The notes beneath the pieces are model-generated. The model worked only from the letters and a program-made list of their open reading frames with translations. It had not been told where the DNA came from and ran no database searches. The translations under genes and the position numbers were made by a program. From the NCBI GenBank assembly GCA_030699825.1, contig JAUYKV010000066.1:1-64000 (forward strand): a stretch of 64,000 nucleotides of DNA, read 5' to 3'. Shown one piece after another: positions 8,841 to 16,341 of the stretch. How positions within the stretch are numbered: position 1 is the stretch's first letter; each line of letters opens with the position of its first letter. The DNA comes from Pseudomonas sp. (GTDB lineage Bacteria; Pseudomonadota; Gammaproteobacteria; Pseudomonadales; Pseudomonadaceae).

Positions 8841-9449
8841 ATGTCGTCCACCTCTGCCGCCTATGTCGACGCCTGTTGGCGCGAGTTGCAGGATCAATGT
8901 GATCTGACCTGGGATCTCGATGCCATCACCGACCGCCGTGAGGCGATTGCCTTCCTGCTGCGCTTCGAGAACCGTCTGTGCATCTATTCGGGTTATGCGC
9001 AGAAACTCTACTGCAACTACAGCTTCGTGGTGCCGCAGAGCGATCATGGCGATATCACCATCCTCCCGAACGAACAGGGCTGGAGCGACACCTTCCATGA
9101 CATCCCGGTGCTGGCGGTCGAGCCCACCGGGATTCATATCCTGCCAGGCGAAATCCTGGGTTACGCCGGTCTCTACCTGAAAATTCCCAGCCACAATCGT
9201 CTGGTAGCGTCCAGGGAGCTGCCGTTTCAGGATGGACTCAAGCTGTTGATCCAGCGCTATAGGGCCAGGGGCGAGCCGTTCCTGCCGGTGTTGATCAAGG
9301 AAGATCTGCGCGGGTTCGAGACGCGCATGCCGTCGCTGCACCTGCACCGTATCAATCCGCTCCAGCTGGCGCACTGCTCGCCGCCGAGCATCAATGTGAT
9401 CAAGGGCGCAATTGCCCGGCACCTGCTAGGGTTGTTTCGCCAGGGCTGA
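8841..9449 (+). CDS. Conserved-looking hypothetical protein
   Basis: A 202-residue protein I do not recognise. It has no signal peptide, no clear membrane segment and no nucleotide-binding motif. The sequence is soluble-looking and rich in aromatic residues and histidine (LYCNYSFVVPQSDHG, LHLHRINPLQLAHCSPP). Codon use by eye resembles the neighbouring core genes, so I regard it as real. It is transcribed alone, divergently from mksF and ahead of the polyamine genes, with a possible sigma-54 promoter 35 bases upstream. The ribosome binding site is weak. No function is proposed. Confidence 0.75.
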   Translation: MSSTSAAYVDACWRELQDQCDLTWDLDAITDRREAIAFLLRFENRLCIYSGYAQKLYCNYSFVVPQSDHGDITILPNEQGWSDTFHDIPVLAVEPTGIHILPGEILGYAGLYLKIPSHNRLVASRELPFQDGLKLLIQRYRARGEPFLPVLIKEDLRGFETRMPSLHLHRINPLQLAHCSPPSINVIKGAIARHLLGLFRQG

Positions 9450-9468
9450 AACCTCTGGCGCCGTAATA

Positions 9469-9492
9469 GCCAACCAGCTGTTGGCCGGTTTT
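9469..9492 (+). terminator. Weak terminator after the orphan gene
   Basis: A six-base-pair stem (GCCAAC, loop cagct, GTTGGC) followed by CGGTTTTC, 20 bases after the stop at 9449. The rest of the 290-base gap to 9740 shows no convincing gene. A short frame at 9510-9755 overlaps the next gene start and looks spurious. Confidence 0.35.
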
Positions 9493-9739
9493 CATGGCAG
9501 GTTGCTGTCATGAGTTTGTCATCCCTGCTGTTCATCCTTGCTGGCGCCTGTGGCCATGTGCCACGAGTGTTTGAGCTGGGCTGCGACCCGGCCGGGCTTG
9601 CGATAAAGCGTCGCCAACGGTCGGTTGTCAGACGAAATATCCCCATTGCTCTTTCGATATGCGCCGGTTGTCGGCACAATTCGCCTCCACTTTTTGGGGA
9701 GGGGGTCAGTTCCGCTGATTTCCTGCCGGTAGACCTTGC

Positions 9740-10849
9740 ATGGGTACCGAGATGATCAAGACGCCGTACTACCTCATCGACAAGCAAAAGCTGCTGGGCA
9801 ATCTGGAGAAGATCGCCTATGTCCGCGAACACTCCGGGGCCAAGGCCCTGCTGGCGCTCAAGTGCTTCGCCACCTGGTCGGTGTTCGACCTGATGCAGCA
9901 GTATATGGACGGCACCACCTCGTCGTCGCTGTACGAGCTCAAGCTCGGTCGGCAGAAGTTCGTCGGCGAGACCCACGCCTACAGCGTGGCCTGGGCGGAT
10001 GATGAAATCGACGAGATGATGGCCAACTGCGACAAGATCATCTTCAACTCGATCGGCCAGCTCGAGCGCTTCGCCGAGGCGTCCGCTGGCAAGGTGCGCG
10101 GTCTGCGGGTCAACCCGCAGGTGAGCAGCTCGGATTACCTGCTGGCCGACCCGGCGCGCCCGTTCAGCCGCCTGGGCGAGTGGGATCCGGAAAAGATCGC
10201 CACGGTGATGGATAAGGTCAGCGGCTTTATGTTTCACAACAACTGCGAGAATTCCAGCTTCGAGCTGTTCGAGCAGATGTTGAGCACCATCGAAGAACGC
10301 TTCGGCCATCTGCTTGAGCAGGTCGAGTGGGTCAGCCTCGGCGGCGGCATTCACTTCACCGGCGAAGGCTATCCGCTGGATCAGTTCTGCGCACGGCTCA
10401 AGACCTTCTCCGAGCGCTTCGGCGTGCAGGTGTATCTGGAGCCCGGCGAAGCGGCGATCACCCTGAGCTCCTCGCTGGAAGTCACGGTGCTCGACACCCT
10501 GTTCAACGGCAAGCATCTGGCCGTGGTCGACAGCTCTATCGAAGCGCATATGCTCGATCTGCTGATCTACCGGCTCAACGCCAAGATGGACCCCTGCAAC
10601 GGCGAGTACAGCTACATGGTGTGCGGCAAGTCGTGCCTGGCAGGTGACATCTTCGGTGAGTATCAATTCGATCGTCCGCTGGCCATCGGCGATCGGCTGT
10701 CGTTTATCGACGCAGCGGGTTACACCATGGTCAAGAAAAACTGGTTCAACGGTCTTAAAATGCCGTCTATTGCAGTGCGACAACTCGATGGCAGCGTCGA
10801 GGTGGTTCGTGAATTTGGTTTTGACGACTACCTGTCCAGTCTTTCCTGA
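9740..10849 (+). CDS. nspC: Carboxynorspermidine/carboxyspermidine decarboxylase
   Basis: A 369-residue PLP-dependent decarboxylase of the alanine-racemase-fold family. It matches Vibrio NspC closely by eye: KTPYYLIDKQKL near the N-terminus, LLALKCFATWSVFD with the PLP lysine, MFHNNCENSSFE, YLEPGEAAI, and the C-terminal AGYTMVKKNWFNGLKMPS. It decarboxylates carboxy(nor)spermidine to (nor)spermidine, the second step of the aspartate-semialdehyde-dependent polyamine route. The dehydrogenase for the first step follows 30 bases downstream. An ATG four codons later (9752) is an alternative start. Whether the product is spermidine or norspermidine depends on the diamine substrate and cannot be read from the sequence. 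Confidence 0.92.
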   Translation: MGTEMIKTPYYLIDKQKLLGNLEKIAYVREHSGAKALLALKCFATWSVFDLMQQYMDGTTSSSLYELKLGRQKFVGETHAYSVAWADDEIDEMMANCDKIIFNSIGQLERFAEASAGKVRGLRVNPQVSSSDYLLADPARPFSRLGEWDPEKIATVMDKVSGFMFHNNCENSSFELFEQMLSTIEERFGHLLEQVEWVSLGGGIHFTGEGYPLDQFCARLKTFSERFGVQVYLEPGEAAITLSSSLEVTVLDTLFNGKHLAVVDSSIEAHMLDLLIYRLNAKMDPCNGEYSYMVCGKSCLAGDIFGEYQFDRPLAIGDRLSFIDAAGYTMVKKNWFNGLKMPSIAVRQLDGSVEVVREFGFDDYLSSLS

Positions 10850-10861
10850 AGACCGGCGGTT

Positions 10862-10882
10862 AAAGGAGGTACAAAGAAATTG
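10862..10882 (+). promoter_or_regulatory. Strong Shine-Dalgarno fixing a TTG start
   Basis: AAAGGAGGT at 10862-10870 lies ten bases before TTG at 10880, and no ATG is suitably placed. It decides the start of the dehydrogenase gene, giving a protein that begins MKKNVLIIGAGGVAK, with the nucleotide-binding glycines in the right place. Confidence 0.85.
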
Positions 10883-12124
10883 AAGAAGAATGTTCTGATC
10901 ATTGGTGCAGGAGGTGTCGCCAAGGTGGTGGCCCACAAGTGCGCGCAGCACAACGACGAGTTGGGTCGTATTGCTATCGCGTCGCGCAACATCTCCAAAT
11001 GCCAGGCCATCATCGACAGCGTCCAGGCCAAAGGTAGCCTCAAGCAGCCGGCCGAAATCCAGGCTTATGCCCTGAACGCGCTGGATATAGAAGCAACCAA
11101 AGCGCTGATTCGCGAGACTGACTCGCAGATCGTCATCAACGTGGGTTCGGCCTTCCTCAATATGTCGGTGCTGCGCGCCTGCATGGATAGCGGCGCTGCC
11201 TACCTCGATACCGCCATTCACGAAGAACCGGGCAAGGTCTGCGAAACGCCGCCCTGGTACGGCAACTACGAATGGAAACAACTGGCCGAATGCCAGGAAA
11301 AAGGCGTGACCGCCATCCTCGGTGTCGGTTTCGATCCGGGCGTGGTCAATGCCTATGCCGCATTGGCGCAACAGCAGTACTTCGACAGCATCGAGTCGAT
11401 CGACATCCTCGACGTCAACGCCGGTTCCCACGGCAAGTACTTCGCCACCAATTTCGACCCGGAAATCAATTTCCGCGAATTCACCGGCCAAGTCTGGAGC
11501 TGGCAGAACAGCCAGTGGACCAGCAACAGCATGTTCGAAGTCAAACGCACCGACGACCTGCCGGTGGTCGGCGAACAGAACCTGTACCTGACCGGGCATG
11601 ACGAAGTGCATTCCCTGTCCAAGCACCTGAACGTGCCCAACGTGCGTTTCTGGATGAGCTTCGGCGAGCATTACATCAATGTCTTCACCGTGCTGAACAA
11701 CCTCGGCCTGCTCTCCGAGCAACCGGTAAAAACCGCCGAAGGCCTCGAAGTGGTGCCGCTCAAGGTGGTCAAGGCCGTGCTGCCGGACCCGGCCTCGCTG
11801 GCCCCTAGCTACAGCGGCAAGACCTGCATCGGCGATCTGGTCAAGGGCAGCAAGGACGGCAAGCCGGCCGAGTTGTTTATCTACAACATCGCCGACCATG
11901 CCGATGCCTATGTCGAGACCGACAGCCAGGGCATCTCCTACACCGCCGGCGTACCGCCGGTCGCCGCTGCTCTGCTGGTCGCCCGTGGCGATTGGGATGT
12001 CGGGCATATGGCCAACGTCGAACAGCTGCCGGCCGAGCCGTTCCTCAAGCTGCTCGATGTAATGGGCCTGCCGACCCGGATTAAGGACGCCAACGGCGAC
12101 CGCCCCTGGGATCAGGCCCTCTGA
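10880..12124 (+). CDS. Carboxynorspermidine/carboxyspermidine dehydrogenase (saccharopine dehydrogenase family)
   Basis: A 414-residue protein with an N-terminal Rossmann motif (VLIIGAGGVAKVVAHKC) and the saccharopine-dehydrogenase-like body (YLDTAIHEEPG, LGVGFDPGVVNAY, DVNAGSHGKYFATNFDPE). It condenses L-aspartate semialdehyde with a diamine (diaminopropane or putrescine) and reduces the Schiff base with NADPH. It uses a TTG start with an excellent ribosome binding site. It sits after nspC, whereas in Vibrio the dehydrogenase comes first as I remember it. The stop codon lies at the edge of a palindromic repeat that separates this operon from leuA. Confidence 0.92.
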   Translation: MKKNVLIIGAGGVAKVVAHKCAQHNDELGRIAIASRNISKCQAIIDSVQAKGSLKQPAEIQAYALNALDIEATKALIRETDSQIVINVGSAFLNMSVLRACMDSGAAYLDTAIHEEPGKVCETPPWYGNYEWKQLAECQEKGVTAILGVGFDPGVVNAYAALAQQQYFDSIESIDILDVNAGSHGKYFATNFDPEINFREFTGQVWSWQNSQWTSNSMFEVKRTDDLPVVGEQNLYLTGHDEVHSLSKHLNVPNVRFWMSFGEHYINVFTVLNNLGLLSEQPVKTAEGLEVVPLKVVKAVLPDPASLAPSYSGKTCIGDLVKGSKDGKPAELFIYNIADHADAYVETDSQGISYTAGVPPVAAALLVARGDWDVGHMANVEQLPAEPFLKLLDVMGLPTRIKDANGDRPWDQAL

Positions 12125-12151
12125 TCGGCTGCGCGTCGGCCCTGCTGCGTT

Positions 12152-12209
12152 AAAAACAGGCTCAGAATGCTCATGTACAAAAGTACACTCCGCTTCTTCG
12201 CCTGTTTTT
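12152..12209. repeat. Nested hairpin repeat, copy 1
   Basis: An outer 10-bp perfect stem (AAAAACAGGC at 12152-12161 with GCCTGTTTTT at 12200-12209) encloses an inner stem TGTAC-aaaa-GTACA at 12174-12187 in the context gctcaTGTAC..GTACActccgc. The arrangement matches copies near 56000 and 62370, whose stems differ in sequence. It may also help to stop transcription from the polyamine operon. Confidence 0.8.
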
Positions 12210-12243
12210 GCCTTGCATGACTCTAGCTCGCTCGATCAGCCTG

Positions 12244-12270
12244 ACGCCCGCTATTTTGGCGGGCGTTTTG
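12244..12270 (+). terminator. Terminator of the polyamine operon
   Basis: An 8-bp stem ACGCCCGC / GCGGGCGT with a 7-base loop, followed by TTTTGTTT. A classical Rho-independent terminator after the nested hairpin. Confidence 0.8.
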
Positions 12271-12281
12271 TTTCTGGCTCT

Positions 12282-12374
12282 GTGGGAGGGGCTTTAGCCG
12301 CGACGGGGCGCAGATGTGCGTCGCGCTCCCACCCTCGGTGTTTGATGGCTCCCACGCTCCAGCGTGGGAGCCCC
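12282..12374. repeat. REP palindromes between the dehydrogenase and leuA
   Basis: GTGGGAGGGGCTTTAGCCG at 12282-12300 is a typical Pseudomonas REP head, with an inverted partner (GCGCTCCCACC) about 30 bases later. A second palindrome at 12351-12374 pairs GCTCCCACGCT with AGCGTGGGAGC. No coding potential is visible. Confidence 0.75.
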
Positions 12375-12381
12375 TCCTCGG

Positions 12382-12491
12382 ACGCTCCGCATCCAGGCAG
12401 GCGCCAGAACAATTGGTAGGGCGGGTGCAACCCGCCGGAGTCTCTTGTCCATTGGCGGGTTGCACCCGCCCTACGCTTTGATGCGGAGCGT
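12382..12491. repeat. Nested inverted repeat upstream of leuA
   Basis: An outer 12-bp arm ACGCTCCGCATC (from 12382) pairs with GATGCGGAGCGT (to 12491). Inside it, a perfect 21-bp inverted repeat pairs 12416-12436 with 12454-12474 (GTAGGGCGGGTGCAACC.. arm) around a 17-base loop. Together with the REP copies and the terminator this fills the 478-base gap between 12124 and 12603. Confidence 0.8.
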
Positions 12492-12602
12492 GCCGCTGCT
12501 TTCCACGCTTCCCGCCCGCGGCGTTTCACGCGACAATCAGCGCTTATCGACATAGGCCCCCAGGTCGGGTCTGTGCTTCTGCGTATCCGTGAGGAATTTC
12601 CA

Positions 12603-14150
12603 ATGAGCAGCAATGACCGCGTGATTATCTTCGATACCACTCTGCGTGATGGCGAGCAGAGTCCCGGTGCCTCCATGACCGGTGAAGAGAAGCTGCGCAT
12701 TGCCAAGGCTCTGGAGCGGTTGCGCGTCGATGTCATCGAAGCCGGCTTCGCCATCGCCAGCCCGGGCGACTTCGCCGCGGTCAAGGCGATCGCCGATGCG
12801 ATCAAGGACAGCACCGTGTGCAGCCTGTCGCGCGCCCTCGATGGCGACATCGACCGCGCCGCCGAGGCGCTCAAGGGCGCCAACTCCGGGCGTATCCACA
12901 CCTTTATCGCCACCAGCCCTATCCATATGCAGCACAAGCTGCGCATGCAACCGGATCAGGTGGTCGAGCAGGCGGTGCATGCGGTCAAGCGCGCGCGCAA
13001 CCTGTGCAGCGATGTCGAATTTTCCTGCGAGGACGCCGGCCGTTCGGAGATCGATTTTCTCTGCCGCATCATCGAAGCGGCGATCGACGCCGGTGCGCGC
13101 ACCATCAATATTCCCGATACCGTCGGTTACGCGATTCCGCACCAGTACGCGGAGATGATCCGTCAGTTGCTCGAGCGCGTTCCCAATGCCGATAAGGCGG
13201 TGTTCTCCGTGCATTGCCATAATGACCTGGGTCTGGCCGTGGCCAACTCCCTGGCCGCCGTGGTCGCCGGTGCCAGACAGGTGGAATGCACGATCAACGG
13301 CCTCGGCGAGCGTGCCGGCAACGCCGCGCTGGAAGAGATCGTCATGGCGATCAAGACCCGCGCAGACCTGCTCGGCGTGCACACCCGCATCGATACCCCA
13401 CACATTCTCAGCACCTCGCGCATGGTCTCCGGCATCACCGGTTTTCCGGTACAGCCGAACAAGGCCATCGTCGGCGCCAACGCCTTCGCCCATGAATCAG
13501 GGATCCATCAGGATGGTGTGCTCAAACACCGGGAAACCTACGAGATCATGTCTGCCGAGTCGGTTGGCTGGAATGCCAACAAGATGGTCATGGGCAAACA
13601 TTCCGGGCGTGCGGCGTTTCGTGCGCGGCTGGAGGAGCTGGGGATTGTCCTGGCTGGCGAGGGCGAACTGAACGCCGCCTTTGCCCGCTTCAAGGATCTG
13701 GCCGACAAGAAGCACGAAATTTTTGACGAAGACCTGCAAGCGCTGGTTTCCGACAGCCTGAGCGCCGAAGCCCCTGAGCACGTCAAGCTACTGAGCCTGG
13801 AAGTGGCGAGCAAGACCGGCGAAGTGCCGCAGGCCAAGCTGGTGCTCAGTGTCGATGGTGCCGAGCGGTCTGCCTGCGCCCAAGGCTCCGGGCCGGTGGA
13901 CGCGATCTTCAAGGCCATCGAGTCGATTGCCTGCTCGCAGGCCAACCTGCAGCTGTATTCGGTCAACGCCATCACCCAGGGCACCGACTCCCAGGGCGAG
14001 GTCACGGTGCGCCTGGAGAAGGACGGGCGCATCGTCAACGGCAACGGTGCCGATACCGATATCCTGGTGGCGTCGGCCAAGGCCTACATCAATGCTCTCA
14101 ACCTGATGCAGGACGGGCAGAAGGCTCATCCGCAGGTAGCCGACGTTTGA
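12603..14150 (+). CDS. leuA: 2-isopropylmalate synthase
   Basis: A 515-residue LeuA of the long E. coli type. The HMGL-like TIM barrel begins [20 protein letters not shown], with the metal-binding [13 protein letters not shown] and [13 protein letters not shown] motifs; HESGIHQDG follows, and a C-terminal regulatory domain for leucine feedback runs from about residue 390. It condenses acetyl-CoA with 2-oxoisovalerate in the first committed step of leucine synthesis. I chose ATG 12603 because GTGAGGAAT just upstream can serve as ribosome binding site; a longer frame to 12573 adds ten unlikely residues. The stop overlaps the TTG start of holD. Confidence 0.96.
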   Translation: MSSNDRVIIFDTTLRDGEQSPGASMTGEEKLRIAKALERLRVDVIEAGFAIASPGDFAAVKAIADAIKDSTVCSLSRALDGDIDRAAEALKGANSGRIHTFIATSPIHMQHKLRMQPDQVVEQAVHAVKRARNLCSDVEFSCEDAGRSEIDFLCRIIEAAIDAGARTINIPDTVGYAIPHQYAEMIRQLLERVPNADKAVFSVHCHNDLGLAVANSLAAVVAGARQVECTINGLGERAGNAALEEIVMAIKTRADLLGVHTRIDTPHILSTSRMVSGITGFPVQPNKAIVGANAFAHESGIHQDGVLKHRETYEIMSAESVGWNANKMVMGKHSGRAAFRARLEELGIVLAGEGELNAAFARFKDLADKKHEIFDEDLQALVSDSLSAEAPEHVKLLSLEVASKTGEVPQAKLVLSVDGAERSACAQGSGPVDAIFKAIESIACSQANLQLYSVNAITQGTDSQGEVTVRLEKDGRIVNGNGADTDILVASAKAYINALNLMQDGQKAHPQVADV

Positions 14151-14938
14151 TTGCAGAACTGCGCCGTCGTGCTTATCTGAGCGCCATGCAGGTGGCCAGC
14201 TGGCTGCCGCGTGTGGAGCTGCCATTCGCCGCGCCCTCGCGCCCGGAGCTGCTACAGCCGGCAGAGCCGGAAGTGCCAGTGGCGGCCGAACCCGGCAGCC
14301 CGGTTGCGCGCGAGACCGCGCCGCCGAGCAGGCCCGAGCCGCTAGTCGAGCAGCCAAAGATCGAGGTGCCGCGGCCCAGCGTCGCCCCGCGCAGCGTCAA
14401 GGCAGAGGTCCCGGAAAAGGCAGGCACGCCCGTAGCGGCCAAACCGGTGGCCGCGCCGCCACCGCGTTTCGCCCTGCAACTGCTGCGCGCCGGCGCCTGC
14501 GCGGTACTGGTCGAACTGCCCACCGGCGAACCCTTGCAGGGCCGCGATCCGGCCTACCTGCTGCTCAAGGACCTGCTGCGCGCCGCCGGCTTGCCGGACA
14601 GCCCGCAATTGGTCGGCGAACCGGTGCGCTGGCCATTGCTGGCGCGCGGCAGCCTGGATCAGGGCCCGCAGGCCGCGCTGGATTATGTTCAGAGCTTCAT
14701 CGCGGCGCGCCTGGAAGAGCAGGAGCCTTGTGCCTGCCTGTGGCTGGTCGGCTTGCCGGCCATCCGCTTCGCCGGCGACGCCGATGCCGAGGTCTATAAC
14801 CGCGAGTTGCAGGTCGATGGCTTGGGTGCGGCCTGGGCGCTGCCCGGGCTGGAATTGCTGATGGACGAGCCTGCGCGCAAGGCCGAGCTGTGGCAGGCCA
14901 TGCGCCGGGTACGGCAACGCTGGCAGGCAGGCCCTTGA
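14147..14938 (+). CDS. holD: Probable DNA polymerase III psi subunit (pseudomonad type)
   Basis: A 263-residue protein next to rimI, the same neighbour as E. coli holD. The N-terminus [17 protein letters not shown] resembles the E. coli psi N-terminus that binds chi (RRDWQLQQLGITQWSLRR). The C-terminus [14 protein letters not shown] resembles PTARAALWQQIC of E. coli psi. Between residues about 30 and 105 is a proline/alanine-rich, probably disordered insert that makes it nearly twice the E. coli length; a large, divergent psi is known for P. aeruginosa. Psi links chi/SSB to the clamp loader. The TTG start overlaps the leuA stop and keeps the N-terminal arginine motif; ATG 14186 would remove it. 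Confidence 0.72.
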   Translation: MIAELRRRAYLSAMQVASWLPRVELPFAAPSRPELLQPAEPEVPVAAEPGSPVARETAPPSRPEPLVEQPKIEVPRPSVAPRSVKAEVPEKAGTPVAAKPVAAPPPRFALQLLRAGACAVLVELPTGEPLQGRDPAYLLLKDLLRAAGLPDSPQLVGEPVRWPLLARGSLDQGPQAALDYVQSFIAARLEEQEPCACLWLVGLPAIRFAGDADAEVYNRELQVDGLGAAWALPGLELLMDEPARKAELWQAMRRVRQRWQAGP

Positions 14939-14993
14939 ACGCGCCCAATGTCGCCTGGATTCCTAGGTCTCAACCGTCTGTGAGTCAACCCGA

Positions 14994-15446
14994 ATGAGTG
15001 ATGCGATTTCTTTCCGCCCGATGACCGAGGCGGATATCGAGGCCGTGCTGAAGATCGAGTACGCCGCGTTCAGCCATCCCTGGACCCGCGGCATCTTCCT
15101 CGACAGCCTCAAGTCCTACGATTGCTGGCTGATGTTCGAGGGCCAGCAGCAGGTCGGCCACGGGGTGATCAACGTGATCATCGACGAGGCGCACCTGCTC
15201 AACATCACCATCAAGCCGGAGAGCCAGGGCCGTGGTTTCGGTTTGCTGATGCTGGAGCGCTTGATGCAACGCGCCATGGAGCTCAAGGCCGGCGAGTGCT
15301 TCCTCGAAGTGCGCGCCAGCAACCAGTCGGCCTACCGCCTGTACGAGCGTTACGGTTTCAATGAGATCGGCCGGCGCCGCGACTACTATCCCGCAGTCGG
15401 CGGTCGCGAAGATGCACTGGTGATGGCCTGTACCCTGATCGACTGA
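14994..15446 (+). CDS. rimI: Ribosomal protein S18-alanine N-acetyltransferase
   Basis: A 150-residue GNAT acetyltransferase. It contains the acetyl-CoA-binding segment ESQGRGFGLLMLERLM and the RimI-type ending NQSAYRLYERYGFNEIGRRRDYY. RimI acetylates the N-terminal alanine of ribosomal protein S18. Length and motifs fit the family. It lies 55 bases after holD, a conserved gammaproteobacterial pairing, and is probably cotranscribed with it. Confidence 0.95.
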   Translation: MSDAISFRPMTEADIEAVLKIEYAAFSHPWTRGIFLDSLKSYDCWLMFEGQQQVGHGVINVIIDEAHLLNITIKPESQGRGFGLLMLERLMQRAMELKAGECFLEVRASNQSAYRLYERYGFNEIGRRRDYYPAVGGREDALVMACTLID

Positions 15447-15451
15447 ACGTG

Positions 15452-15473
15452 GCATCCGCCGTCTGGCGGATGC
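15452..15473 (+). terminator. Hairpin after rimI
   Basis: A perfect 9-bp stem GCATCCGCC / GGCGGATGC with a GTCT loop, six bases after the rimI stop. No T tract follows, so termination efficiency is uncertain. Confidence 0.45.
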
Positions 15474-15643
15474 GCATTGGTAGGCGCGAGGCGCTGATTC
15501 CTGCACGCGATGCCTTTGCGAGTATGCCCTGTCGTGACCAGGGGCCGCCCCTACGCCCGGCATAGGATCTACTTGGGGCGCGTACTCCCCTGGGGCAGTG
15601 CGCGCACCGACTGTGACCGCGGCGTCAAGTGGCTTGTCAAAGG

Positions 15644-15662
15644 CCATACGCGCTCCGTATGG
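15644..15662. promoter_or_regulatory. Inverted repeat upstream of the carbonic anhydrase gene
   Basis: A perfect 7-bp inverted repeat CCATACG-cgctc-CGTATGG lies 30 bases before the start codon. It could be an operator or a leader hairpin. It is seen only once in the window. Confidence 0.35.
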
Positions 15663-15692
15663 TGCGCATCGATACTCCAGGGAGCCGATGGC

Positions 15693-16337
15693 ATGAGTGA
15701 CTTACAAAATCTCTTCGACAACAATGAGCGGTGGGCCGAGGCTATCAACCAGCAGGATCCCGGGTTCTTCGCCAAGCTGGCTCGCCAGCAGGCGCCGGAA
15801 TACCTGTGGATCGGCTGTTCCGATGCGCGGGTGCCGGCCAACGAGATCGTCGGCTTGCTGCCGGGCGATCTGTTCGTCCATCGCAACGTCGCCAACGTGG
15901 TGCTGCACACCGATCTCAACTGCCTGTCGGTGATCCAGTACGCGGTCGACGTGCTCAAGGTCAGACACATCCTGGTCACCGGTCACTACGGCTGCGGCGG
16001 CGTGCGTGCCTCCATGCAGGACACCCAGTTCGGCCTGATCGACGGCTGGCTGCGGACCATCCGCGATCTGTATTACGAGCACCGCGAACACCTGGCGACC
16101 TTGCCGGGCGAGGAGGAGCGGGTCGACCGCCACGGGGAGCTCAACGTGATTCAGCAGGTGGCCCACGTCCGTCACACCACCAGCGTGCAGAACGCCTGGC
16201 ATCGCGGTCAGGAGTTGTCGGTGCACGGCTGCATCTACGGCATCAAGGACGGTCGCTGGAAGAACCTCGACGTCACCGTCAGCGGCATCGAACAGCTGCC
16301 GCCGCAATACCGCCTGCGTCCGCTCGGCCAGAACTGA
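15693..16337 (+). CDS. can: Beta-class carbonic anhydrase
   Basis: A 214-residue enzyme with zinc ligands Cys42, His98 and Cys101 (CSDARVPANE and GHYGCGG) and the catalytic Asp44/Arg46 pair. It interconverts CO2 and bicarbonate in the cytoplasm, supplying bicarbonate for carboxylases. The frame stays open upstream to 15510, but the ATG at 15693 follows a GGGAGCC ribosome binding site and gives the normal family length. The EamA transporter gene follows after four bases, so the two are probably cotranscribed. Confidence 0.95.
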   Translation: MSDLQNLFDNNERWAEAINQQDPGFFAKLARQQAPEYLWIGCSDARVPANEIVGLLPGDLFVHRNVANVVLHTDLNCLSVIQYAVDVLKVRHILVTGHYGCGGVRASMQDTQFGLIDGWLRTIRDLYYEHREHLATLPGEEERVDRHGELNVIQQVAHVRHTTSVQNAWHRGQELSVHGCIYGIKDGRWKNLDVTVSGIEQLPPQYRLRPLGQN

Positions 16338-16341
16338 AGTG

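Noticed and set aside
9510..9755. Short plus-strand frame in front of nspC
   Set aside because: No ribosome binding site, overlaps the nspC start, and the translation has no coherent composition.
9257..12007. A 916-codon open frame antisense to nspC and the dehydrogenase gene
   Set aside because: The opposite strand encodes two clear enzymes with motifs and ribosome binding sites. The antisense product has no recognisable domain.
12170..12190. TGTACA in the nested hairpin as a further MerR operator
   Set aside because: Here TGTAC-aaaa-GTACA has a four-base centre and lies at the end of the polyamine operon, unlike the N12-spaced promoter sites; it belongs to the hairpin family.
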